Source: Pictodentalium vernedei (Eukaryota > Mollusca > Scaphopoda > Dentaliida > Dentaliidae). Taken from it: DNA of 64,000 nt. Below are positions 53,741-63,934 of this stretch, one piece after another. Location: NCBI GenBank assembly GCA_031216915.1, contig CM062296.1:146196840-146260839 (forward strand), read 5' to 3'. The notes under the pieces were generated by a model. It did not search any database, was not told where the DNA came from, and was given only the letters and a program-made list of their open reading frames with translations. The position numbers and the translations under genes were made by a program. Positions within the stretch are counted from its first letter, which is position 1, and each line of letters starts with the position of its first letter.

Positions 53741-54025
53741 TTGATTTTTCAAACTGAAAGAACACCGTTTACTTGCATCTGAACTAGGCACACCAGGTTG
53801 CTGGCATATCGAAATGTCCTCTATATGAACTGCCAATGATAGTGCACATAGAGAGCATTTCGATATACCGCCAGTCTATGCAATCAGATCCATTTCGCTA
53901 TTCGGCCATTTTTACGAAATTCCATGTACCAACAGGTATTGGGCTGCATCCTTTTTGGGGGCCCCCATGGAACTCACAATAGGGGGCGCACCGGAAATTC
54001 TTTCGGTGCACCATACGACCAGTCC
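53735..54025. repeat. Inverted-repeat element E, copy 2 (uninterrupted)
   Basis: ACTGAAAGAACACCGTTTAC, CGAAATGTCCTCTATATGAA and its inverse, then TGCAATCAGATCCATTTCGC and TTCGGTGCACCATACGACC. Acts as the empty-site reference for the insertion at 51101. Confidence 0.7.
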
Positions 54026-54427
54026 TCCTCTGATTCCATTGACATGAAACCTAAGTATTCGACGGGAGCCAAGACAATCCGTACACTAGTCAGGGACGCA
54101 TCTGGAGGGTTTTGGTTTGGGGTGAGCTCCCTCCGAGTTTCCAACTGTACTTCCCATCCATGCTGCTGAACATCAAATATTAGAGAAAATAATTTGTATC
54201 CCCTTCCAACCCTGAGCGATATTTTTTCAACTGCTGCCTATGAATTTCCAACTCCTGGTGAAAAGGAAATCCAAATGCATCCCTCGCCCTGCGAAATATA
54301 TGACCTTTGGTTTCGAGAATTGAAATAGTCTCTTGATTTGTTACAACAACCATTTTTGTTACAGCTCACCACTTTTGTTACAACATTTGCCCACTTCTGT
54401 TACAGTTCACCACTATTGTTACAAAAT

Positions 54428-54704
54428 GAGCTCACCACTGGACATTATTAGAACAGTAACAGGACATTATAAGTTACAGGATGTTTATTGGACAGGTATG
54501 ACATCGTGTGAGGCGAATTGAGCTCACCACTGGACATTATTAGAACAGTAACAGGACATTATATGTTACAGGATGTTTATTGGACAGGTATGACATCGTG
54601 TGAGGCGAATTGAGCTCACCACTGGACATAATTAGAACAGTAACAGGACATTATAAGTTACAGGATGTTTATTTGACAGGTATGACGTCGTGTGAGGCGA
54701 AATG
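54428..54704 (+). repeat. 92-bp tandem repeat, three copies
   Basis: GAGCTCACCACTGGACATTA starts units at 54428, 54520 and 54612. Units are nearly identical and carry TTACAGGATGTTTATTGGAC. Upstream is a looser array of TTTTGTTACAnCTCACCAC. Confidence 0.95.
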
Positions 54705-55016
54705 AGATTAATATTAGGCGATAATATTGATCGCGCTGAGCCTCACATGACGTCATCCCCAGCAACTAAACGTCGTGTAACATATTTATCATGCCTGCCA
54801 CCAAATGAATTAAATAATAAATTAAAAGACCCAAATAGCTTCATTTTGAATATTTATCAGGAAACTGTCTTTTATTTGCACGAAAATAGGCAAAAACTTG
54901 AGGTGGGAAAATTAATTCGGAAACAAAATGGCACCCAGCAGAGGGGGTGTATGGGCTCCTACGCGGTAACTGGCAGTGTTTGGACTCAATCTGATAGCCG
55001 GTTCCCCAGTGAATAA
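54702..55016 (+). other. Unassigned open frame, 104 codons, after the tandem triplet
   Basis: Starts MRLILGDNIDRAEPHMTSSP; a later ATG gives MTSSPATKRRVTYLSCLPPN. The stretch NELNNKLKDPNSFILNIYQE then TVFYLHENRQKL has amphipathic, protein-like character. It is not shared with the repeats nearby. No family recognised and no flanking splice evidence. Confidence 0.25.
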
Positions 55017-55207
55017 CCAAATTTTACATAATCCACTGATGCTATTAGAGCATGCTGATTGGTCAAATTATCCAATTCTTAAGGATTGTAGGCGGCACGT
55101 TTTCCCCACCCAATGGACGATAGAAACTTTTGAAATCACCCCAACCCTTGTATAGCCTCTTGTTTTCCTTCTTTGTCTGGTGATTGTCGACCAAAGTTTG
55201 TATGGAC

Positions 55208-55272
55208 TTGCCTTGTTACATTTTATGGGGGAGTGCTGCAGACACTCTCCCATAAATTGTAACAAGGTAAGG
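55208..55272. repeat. Hairpin, about 28-bp arms
   Basis: TTGCCTTGTTACATTTTATG then GGGGGAGTG, mirrored after CTGCAGAC. Confidence 0.75.
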
Positions 55273-56128
55273 ATATGTGAACTAATTCTGGTAACCAAAA
55301 ATAATTTAGTACTCTGCCAGTTAACTTGACAAGTAGAACATTCTCCCCGAAAGCGTTAAAAAAGTTAATGTCAGAGTGATGCCACTCCCCATCAACAACA
55401 ATGCTATGGGCGTTTATGCAGAATAGCACAACGGATGGAGAAACAATACAAATACTCAAACTGACTGGGTGTTCCACTCAAACGTCACGTGTTGTTTTCT
55501 TCAACGAGTTCTCCCTAACAATAACTCACAATTCAATTTGTTTTTAAATCATACAGATTTAAGAATTTCGCGTTGCTTCTGATGACTTGCGCTGTGCATG
55601 CAGTGCATTTTGCTCACCTGACTATCCAGGGTAGGCTGTAGTGTAGTGATCACTATCCGCCCATCGTCCGCCATCCGTCGTCCGCCGTCCGTCGAGCCGT
55701 GAACATGGTGTTCGCAACTTTTCCTTCAAAACCGCTGAACTGATTTCATTGAAATTTGAGGTGGTTGTTTGTTGTGATGTCGCATTTTGATTTTCTTCAA
55801 ATCAAGTTACCCCCGCCATAGGGAATCGATTGGTACAACTTAATATTTGGTACTGAACTTCCGTTTGAGGCATAAAACAAAGTCGGTTCAATGGAAGATC
55901 GTAGGGCAATATTTCTCTTTGTAATGGAAGTTACGTAAACTTTGCCCCACCTAAAATTTCTTTTTTCTGAACAGTTTGAACAAAATTTATGTGTGGTATT
56001 ATTAAGTCATAAATCATTTATGTTAAAAATAATTTCCCGCATCCTCATGGAGCTAAACAACGAAATATTTTCAAACACCCATATTTCCCAGACCGCTCGG
56101 AACAGAGAACTATTGTTTGCTACACATA

Positions 56129-56376
56129 CAGTACGTGGCGAGTGTATTATCACTAAATCACCCGCAGAGTGGAGATTCTACCCAAGCAATAATTGCAAAT
56201 TTGTTGCAAAGCATAACAAGCTCAAGCAAAAGTCCATCCAATGGTTAAATCCGGAGGTCTTTTGGCTGAAACATTGTTTGTGTTCTCTGTCCATATGTAC
56301 ACAGTTTGAAAGTGATAGTTTGGGTGATGACTCCAGTCCACGGGTGATTTAGTTACAATCCACTCTCCACGTACTG
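56129..56376. mobile_element. Family C MITE nested in the long repeat
   Basis: TA both sides. CAGTACGTGGCGAGTGTATT and the inverse CAATCCACTCTCCACGTACTG-type end. The core has lost part of the first GGACCTCC arm. Confidence 0.9.
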
Positions 56377-56540
56377 TATGAAGCACCCTTTGGACCAATT
56401 GAATCGAACCGTTAAAAACAGTAAACAACAAACTAATTGCCCGACTTTGCCACAGTGACAACTTATCTTCAAAAAATTGAAATTTTTTTTTCTCAGAACC
56501 ACTGATCAGAATCTTTTGATATGTGGTATACATCATCCAT

Positions 56541-56977
56541 CAGGCCTGGCATTCTTAAAAATGCAGGAGGGCTAAAAATTGCTCGCCTCACATGGCCTAG
56601 GGGAGCAATTAGCTCTCCTCAAGCCTACAAAAGCTAAAAGTGGCAAAATGAAGTTGCACTATCAATGACAGTGTGAATTCTGCCCAGTGGGTTTTGTACA
56701 TTTTGTTTGGTGCTGCTAACAAGGTAGTCTCTGTGAGACGGCTACCCTGCTCCTCCCACACCTCCGGGTGTGGGGGGGGGGGGGGGGGGGGGGCAGTGTG
56801 GCCATCTTGCAGAGACTACTAACATAGCACAGATTTGAAAACCTGTGGGTTTTAGGAATAGGCTGTTGTGGTAATCATTATTTTCTAAGGCTAGGAGGGC
56901 TATTTTTCGCTATCCTCACTTTTTAAGGCGAGCAGTAGGCGAGCGAATAAATCGCTCTCCTGAAAATGCCAGGCCTG
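56541..56977. mobile_element. CAGGCCTGGC-ended element with 6-bp target duplication, copy 2
   Basis: ATCCAT at 56535-56540 and 56978-56983. It carries the same internal blocks as 25659-26102 in reverse orientation, with a poly-G run of about 22 (56770-56793) where copy 1 has C runs. Nested in the long repeat. Confidence 0.9.
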
Positions 56978-58086
56978 ATCCATAGAGAGAACAGATACAA
57001 GTTTGTCCAACTCAAGTCTCTGGAATCATATTTGGGCTCCTTGTGGTAGCCTGAATTTTAACTGAGTGCAATATAAGACAGATTCTTTAAAAATCTTCTC
57101 CTCAAGAACCATCATGCAGTATAACAAGTGTTCAAATCATGTTCTTGGTTAATATTTGGGCTCCTTATGGAAGTCGAAATAGTAACTTGCGCAATATGAA
57201 GAATAATCTTTTAAGATCTACTTCTGCAGCAGTCAAACTCTCTTCACAGTTGGTATACAGCACCCTGTCAGATTTGTTCCAACCAAGTCACTTGGTTCAT
57301 ATTTGGGCTCTCGATGGGAGCATGAATTTTAACTCGGTGTAATATGAGGAATATTCTTTAAAAATCCTCTCTTCCAAAATAATTAATCATATTTTTTATT
57401 TCTGGTATTAAAAAGTCCGTGGGGAGGGACAGGGGGGTGTAGAGGTGGAGGGGTTGGATTGAAGTTTGTTCAAATCATACTGCTGTGTTAATATTGGGAT
57501 CCCTATAGAAATCCGAATTTTAACTGAGTACAATATGAGGAATAATCTTGAAAAATATTCTTCTTCAGATATTTGGTATACAACATCCTTAGGGTTTCAG
57601 ATTCAAGTTAGTGAAAATCAAGCCCCTGGATTCATATTTGTACTTTATATTGGATCCCGAATTTTAACTCAGTGCAATATGAGAAATTTGCTTTAAAAAG
57701 TCTCCACCCACTGAACCACCGAGTCAGAATCGTTTGATATTAGGTATACAATATTCCTCATCGGGTTACATTCAAGTGTCTTTAAATCAAGACCCTGGGT
57801 TAATATTTTGGCTTCCTATGGGAACCCAAATTTTTAACTTAATCCAATATAAGGAATAATCTTTTAAAATCTCCAAAACTACCAGTCAGAATCTCTTGAT
57901 ATTTGGCATACAACATCCTCTTGGGCGTCAGATTCAGGTTGTACAAATCAGGTCCCTGGTCTCGTATTTGATCTTTTTATGGAGCCCAAATTTAACTTAG
58001 TGCATTATGAAAAATAATCTTTAGTAGATTTGTCTTTGAAAAATGTTCTCAGATGAGCGATTCAGGCCTCTTGGGGTCTCTTGTTT

Positions 58087-58498
58087 TACATACTCGTTCA
58101 CATAAAAATAAAGCCTGTGAGTCGATGTTTATTCACATTAGCGGCCTGTTGTCCCCAATTAGTGATAAAATTATTAAATGTTCGTACTGTTAAACAGAGA
58201 TTCAATGTAAGGTGGTCTTAAGTGAAATTACACAATCGACCCAGGGTATTCGATATGCTATTGGTGTAGGGCCAAGCCGAGACCTTCATCTTGCCAAATA
58301 CCCTGGGCCGAGTTTATTATCCTTTCCTTAACACTTACGCTGCCGAAAGCGACTATTGTCACCTATTTTATGATGATTATCTTACGTTCTGGTATGCGCA
58401 AATCTAACCTACTGTCTGATAAATTGTTGGAAAGGGCTCAGATAGCCCTTTCTAATAATTAATCAGATGATAGAGTTTCAAGTATGTCATAAATACTA
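58087..58498. other. No gene recognised
   Basis: Contains two weak hairpins (CCCAGGGTATTCG...AAATACCCTGGG at 58240-58310; TCTGATAAATTGTTGGAAAG with its inverse at about 58415-58475). Confidence 0.5.
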
Positions 58499-58502
58499 TT
58501 AA

Positions 58503-58745
58503 CCCTTTACCTAACATGAAAAACAGACGACACTTGCAAAAAATTCTTGAACAACTATTTTTTTTCATTTTTTGTCTCAAAAATATAGGTTATGACCCCT
58601 CATTGGAACGAGCTCGACGAGCTCGTTCCAATGAGGGGTCATAACCTATGTTTTTGAGACAAAAAATGAAAAAAAAAATGAAAATTAAATGGCGATTTGT
58701 GAGAATAGCGCTGGTCGGTTTTGGCCGTTACGTTAGGTAGATGGG
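58503..58745. mobile_element. TTAA-type hairpin MITE, family A, copy 7
   Basis: TTAA both sides (58499-58502, 58746-58749). CCCTTTACCTAACATG and GTTAGGTAGATGGG ends; perfect inner palindrome around GAGCTCGACGAGCTC. Confidence 0.93.
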
Positions 58746-59445
58746 TTAAACTTCCTCGCATACAGGCGTGCATAGAGGTCCTCAATATATGGCCTAAGTG
58801 GGCGTGGCAGTAAAGGGGTTAAACGATAAACAAACATGCCATGTCTTCCTCAATAACAGTCATAGAAAGTAATTTAAACTATCTCTCTGTATGCGAACAA
58901 AACACGGGTAATTAACGAACATCAGGCACGTTGGATGCTTACAGTGACTACGAGAGAAAATATAAATCAGCGAATATTCGTGCATTAAAAAAATTAAAAA
59001 ATAAAATAAAACGTGACGTGACAAACGCCTAGTTGATCACCGTTTACGCCCACGCGGAACATTGGTAGTGGAATGTCTCGGCGATGGAGATTGGAATATG
59101 TGATGTGTTTTGAAACAGTTAGTGATAGGAAATCAATATGCACTGCAGGTTTCTTCCTCAGTGTTAATATAGTAATGTTGTGAAGATAACGCCACTTACA
59201 AGTTATCTGAGTCGATAGGATATTGGACTAGACGTCTGTTACACCTTTTGGATATGAACAATTTGAGTTGTGAAAGGACATACCAGATTTTCCATCGATA
59301 CAAAAATACAAACAAATTTCCGCCTACATAGGCGTGCAGAAGAAAACAGGATGTATGACCGACTCCAAACGAATGTTAATGTTTTATGTGGTTGAAATGC
59401 GGTGGGCGGTTGTTAGTTTCTAAAAACAGTTTCTGAACACCGCCA

Positions 59446-59797
59446 GTGAGGATGGTGACTCGGTGGTTATGGCATTGGACTTCAAACCGAAACGTTCACG
59501 GTTCGATCCCCGCCAGGCGTAACTGCGTTGTGTCCTTGGGCAAGGCACTTCAACCTGATTTGCCATGTGGGGGCACGGTGGCTCTGTGTACTAAAGCATA
59601 CTGCACGTCGATGGTACACTTGTCTTCAGCCAATACCAATCCTTCTTGTGTGGAGTTAATACGTTGGGGAGTCTGATAGTTGCTCGCCGTTGCTCGGTGG
59701 TTCTCCGGGTGACCCCCCCCCCCCCTGTAACGCTGTTTGACATGAGGTGGCCCTGGCTGTCGAAAGTGTAGTTAAACCCAATAAATAAATAAATAAA
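59446..59797 (+). mobile_element. tRNA-derived SINE, full length, 10-bp target duplication
   Basis: AACACCGCCA at 59436-59445 and 59798-59807. A box TGACTCGGTGG, B box GGTTCGATCCC, central GTGTCCTTGGGCAAGGCACTT, tail AATAAATAAATAAATAA. A C run at 59707-59720 replaces the CTCCGGCTTCCTCCACC of siblings. Confidence 0.94.
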
Positions 59798-60274
59798 AAC
59801 ACCGCCATATCCCTCCAAATGGTAACACATGCAATAGTGTATATCTTAATTCAATTGAACAAGAAGGACACCACACACATGGAGGCAACCTCTAAATTTC
59901 CAATTGCACCCCTCCTGGCCCGGCACGCAAAATTCCAACTACCACTACACAATTTCCTAGTAGGAAATTCTGGTGTTCAACCGATGATCGGAGCCGGCCA
60001 CCACAATCGGCCGATTGTGGACAATCGGATGACAACGGCAACGGCTCCTGGAACATCGGTTCAACTGATTTTTTTCCAAGCATTTTGAGATGATTCATAA
60101 ACCGCATTTTATTATCTTCTGCACTTGTTCAATTGTTAATGTAAAATGATGTCAATGATCAATGATACCATTCAATAAAGTTGAAAAACCACTACAATGT
60201 GTATTCTTAATCTCTCTAGACGCCCCTTTTACGGTATGTAAAGCTTACAATTGAGCGTACTTTCGGCAATCGCC

Positions 60275-60850
60275 TGTTCAATGTTCATATCGGAAAAGTG
60301 AAAGTTGCAGTCCATTGACTCAGGTCGCAGTAAAAATTACCAGTTGCGCCCACATGGGTGGTAAACGTGGCTCTCTGTGTAGAGTGGAGGCCGAGTGGAT
60401 AAGTGCTCTGGTCTCTCATGCCAGAGGTCCCGGGATCAATCCCCGGCCGGGGAAAGTTCTCGAGGTGTCCTAACACTCTCTGACAGCATCAACTGTGGGG
60501 TTGATGCTGTCACAGCGTACCTTCCTATCGGGTGGAGACGTAAAATGGCTGTCCTCTGTGTGGAGAGAGACACACTCCGTGCAGGCTAAAGATCCCTTCG
60601 TAGTATTCGAGAAGAGCTAGGCCACGAAGTTGCAGCTATGAAGGTCATCCCACACACCTAAGCTATTTGGCCAAGAAGAGGCGTTAATATAAGTTGCATA
60701 ACTTGTTCGCCAATCCCCGTAAAACAAATAAGATTTAATAAATAAACGTGGCTCGGAGAGCCACGTTTACCACCCAAGTGTGCGCGACTGGTAATTTTAC
60801 TGGGCTTGAGTCAACGGAGTTTAATACTGCGAAATATGTTCAATTTAATG
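60275..60850. mobile_element. Palindromic MITE hosting a SINE in its hairpin
   Basis: The left arm AAAATTACCAGTTGCGCCC then GGGTGGTAAACGTGGCTC is mirrored on the right by GAGCCACGTTTACCACCC. Removing the SINE and one target copy leaves a palindrome with a 3-base centre (GGA). Confidence 0.82.
60374..60743 (+). mobile_element. Second tRNA-derived SINE family, nested
   Basis: AAACGTGGCTC target duplication at 60363-60373 and 60744-60754. The tRNA-like head has GGCCGAGTGGATAAGTGC (A box) and CCCGGGATCAATCCCC (B box), resembling a leucine or serine tRNA. The body has TAAAATGGCTGTCCTC and AAAGATCCCTTCG; the tail is AATAAAT. Unrelated in its body to the other SINE family. Confidence 0.9.
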
Positions 60851-60957
60851 CAGTTCTTTTCAGTCTCGACTTATCTAGTAGTGAACGGACTGTCAACACT
60901 GTGAAATATGTTCAATTTGATGTAGTTCTTTGCGAGCCTCGACTTGTATGGTAGTGC
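60815..60957 (+). repeat. About 74-bp tandem duplication
   Basis: GCGAAATATGTTCAATTTAA and GTGAAATATGTTCAATTTGA begin two units, each ending TCGACTT...TAGTG. A related inverse stretch is at 63925-64000. Confidence 0.75.
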
Positions 60958-61047
60958 ACGGTATTACAATCGGAATCGGAATCGGCCGATTTTGAGCTCA
61001 ACTAACCAGTAATCGGTCAGCGGCCATTTTTGGTAACCGGTTGAACA
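60951..61047. mobile_element. Short hAT-like MITE (TAGTG ends)
   Basis: TAGTGCACGGTATTACAATC on the left and GGTAACCGGTTGAACACTA on the right, with repeated CGGAATCGG blocks. A sibling in inverse orientation is at about 63828-63934. Confidence 0.6.
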
Positions 61048-61119
61048 CTAGGAAATTCCATTAGTAACCCCCCTCAAAGGTCCTCATTAGACCTCATTGA
61101 GGGATTTTTACTACGACTC

Positions 61120-62765
61120 TTATCCTCATTTCAGAAAAAAGGGATTCTCCAGAAGGCACCCCAATTTCGGCACCCCTTTTTGAAAAGCATATGACCTTCG
61201 GCACCCCTTTTTTCTGAAATGAGTCGTATTAAAAATCCCTCAATGAGGTCTAATTTACTACGACTCTTATCCTCATCACAGAAAAAGGGGTGCCGAAGGC
61301 CATATGTTTTTCAAAAAAGGGGTGCCGAAATTGGGGTGCCCGGGGATATGGCCATTGGATAGAGGCTTTTATTATACACAAGGGAGATAGCTCTGCGCAC
61401 AGGTTATGGTAAAATCAAGCAATCTGATTGGTTAGTTATAATTTATATAAATGATCTAGATAAATGAAACAACAAGAGTACTTGGAATAGGGTCAGAACT
61501 ACTGCTATTACGTACCACCTTACCAGTAACAGGATGATGCAAAACATTTGGTAGGTTAATACTATCAACGGGTAGGATGGAACCTACAGAGGAATATAGC
61601 AACCATACTCTGCTGCCGTTCTGTATTACCAGGCACTGACCCCCCACCCCAGAATACCGCTCAATAATATGAAGCACCTGGTGGATCAGTAGTACCAAGG
61701 GCCAGCAAGAGACCTACAGGGATATGTACAGCCTATGCTATACTACCGTTCTAAACTACCAAGCATTACCCCCCACCCCCACAAAATAACTAGGTCTACC
61801 ATAACGTACTACATATACCAGCCATATAATAAAACAAAGCAATCGGTTGGTTAATAGTACCAAGCACTAACAGGGGCCTATAGGTGTATATACCGCCTAT
61901 ACTATAGTAACGTTCTAAACCACCAGGCAGTACCCCTACCCACAATACCCCTATGCCTAGCATTGCATACTACCTATACCAGTCAAAGGATAACATGAAA
62001 CATCAGGTGGATTAATAGTACTAAGGGCTAACATGGGACCTGTAGGGGCCCACAGAGGTATATATCGTCCATACTATATTGCTGTTCTATACTGCCAGGC
62101 ATTACCCCCACCCCACTCCACAATACCACTTGACCTGAATAACGTAGTCCCTATACCAGTCATAGAATAATACAAAGCAATCTGATTGGTTAGTTATATA
62201 AATGATCTAGATAAAGGAAACAACAAGAGTACTCGGAATAGGGTAAGAACTAACAAGAATAGACCATAAATTGCTAAATATAGTAATAATAAGGTAAACT
62301 GTTCCAACTAATAGGCTCTTCTACACTACTGGAGTATACTCTAGAACAAAGGAACATGACTGGGTAGACGTAAACTATTACATATATAGATAGAATCAGA
62401 GGATTCTGAAAGAATTCGAAAAAGTAAAATTGTCGGGTTGTTTGTGGTAATTAGATTTACTCTTCTACAAAGGAACACACCCTCCAAACATACCCAGTCT
62501 TATTGCAGAAAAATTGGGGTAACATAGCAACCACGTGCTACCACAGAAACCAAGATGGCGCCCTCCAGTATACAAAATAGACGACGAAAAACACGTATCA
62601 CCCCTAACAACACGCGCTGCGCATGCGCACTCACACCACGTATCACTATGGGGTGACGTCACCACATGACCACTCACGCGGATTACCAGGACAACACAAC
62701 ATGGCGCCACTAGGTTCACGTGACATGACGTCACTTCCGAGGTCAGGCACCGAGGTCCGACAACT
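61120..62765. mobile_element. Rearranged foldback relative with internal array
   Basis: 61120-61500 repeats the inner arm (GGCACCCCTTTTTTCTGAAA, GGGTGCCGAAATTGGGGTGC, AAGGGAGATAGCTC). 62160-62765 repeats the outer arm through GCGCATGCGC and CACGTGACATGACGTCA. Between them is an array of about 165-bp units. Only one long arm is kept, with a short foldback at 61130-61340. Confidence 0.85.
61500..62170 (+). repeat. Degenerate tandem array, about 130-170 bp units
   Basis: CGTTCTaaACTACCAaGCA-type boxes followed by CCCC-rich strings occur at about 61615, 61744, 61909 and 62081. Units include a form of AAAGCAATCTGATTGGTTA, which is also single-copy foldback-arm sequence, so the array seems to have grown from the arm. 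Confidence 0.85.
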
Positions 62766-63099
62766 TAGACCTGTAGGGGAACATACACTACTACTGGCGA
62801 ATATCAACTTCTTCCGAGACCAGCATCGCTGTTGGAGCTGTGGTTTAACCTCACGAACGTGAATTTCCCGGTTACTGATTCTAAAAGTCAGTCTTATAGC
62901 CCTGGAATTTCATAGACTGGGGTCGGGAATCAAAGGTTGCGGAACGCAGCCTTTGATATCCGGTTCTGTTCTACGAAAATCGCGGATATCGCCGTTTGAT
63001 ATTCAGAAACGAGAACTGGAAAATATACCAGGTGTTGTGACTTTGTTTCAACAATGAGAAACGGGAATTTCACGTTCCGGGAATTAAACCTTAATGTCA

Positions 63100-63250
63100 A
63101 TAGTTAAAGCAGACGACACTTAAGAAGAAAAACAATCAAAAATAACGCAAATTTTCTTTTCACTTTTCCCCTTTTAAACATAGCTTCTGACCCAACGTTG
63201 GGCCATAAACTGTGTTTTGGGTGCAAAAAGTGAAAAAACAAACAGTAACT
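63100..63250. mobile_element. Family A MITE fragment
   Basis: AGCAGACGACACTTAAG, AAACATAGCTTCTGACCC and GGGCCATAAACTGTGTTTTG remain; ends degraded. Confidence 0.5.
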
Positions 63251-63827
63251 ATATAGGGGTTTATCCACCCCACTCGATCGAGGCCACACGTTTATTTTAA
63301 CTACGTCGCGACTAGTGACGTGCACATGTGGTGAAGCAGCTGACCTGGCTCCATGTTGCCGAAATGTATTGGTTAAATTGCCCTTGGGGAATTTCAAAAA
63401 TGAGGGCTGAAACAGACTTTACACCCAGATTATACCCGAATGTCTGGAGAATCTATTATATTAAAAAAATAGACCGTTTTTTCTTCTAGAATCTTCTTCT
63501 CTTTTGTGGGGGGCACATACATCAGAAAGTTTTTGCAACTGGTAGCACACCTATACTGTAGATAGGAATTTCCAAGTATCAGACGCTGAAGTTCTTTATT
63601 TTTTATGAAGTAAACAAGAAACTGGAGGGATTCCGATGTAAACTGAGGGAATTCCTATGAATTAAATTTTTAAAGATGAGCGTGACGTCAAATGGGTATT
63701 TGGGATATGTGTACCTCTGTGCAAAATTGTTACTTTATCAAACCCCATCTGCAGCTCTGAGTCCTCAGCAATTTCATCTTCAAATGATTCCCGTTTACTA
63801 TTAATTAATAGTGTTCAACCGATTACC

Positions 63828-63934
63828 AAATATGGCCAAATATCCCAAATATGGCCGCTGACCGATTACCGTTTATTTGCGCTCACACTCTGCCGATTCC
63901 GATGCCGATTCAGATTGTAATACTGTGCACTACT
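63828..63934. mobile_element. Short hAT-like MITE (TAGTG ends), sibling
   Basis: AGTGTTCAACCGATTACC at the left, GATTGTAATACTGTGCACT at the right; the middle repeats AAATATGGCC and GCCGATTCCGAT blocks. Confidence 0.6.

Larger units (their letters stand above)
55608..58086 (+). mobile_element. Long GCTCACCTGA-ended repeat with internal tandem units
   Basis: Opens with GCTCACCTGA (55612-55621), a TCCGTCGTCCGCCGTCCG-rich leader and GTTCGCAACTTTTCC. The body holds at least seven degenerate units marked by AATATTTGGGCTCC (57028, 57150, 57297, 57487, 57632, 57801, 57961). It closes TCAGATGAGC (58049-58058) GATTCAGG...CTCTTGTTT. Non-coding. Repeats of this plan are, from memory, common in lophotrochozoan genomes. 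Two other elements lie inside it. Confidence 0.7.

Noticed and set aside
54428..54704. CRISPR-like array
   Set aside because: Units are adjacent with no spacers, and the genome is eukaryotic.
59591..59830. Minus-strand 79-codon frame
   Set aside because: Antisense of the SINE and its C run.
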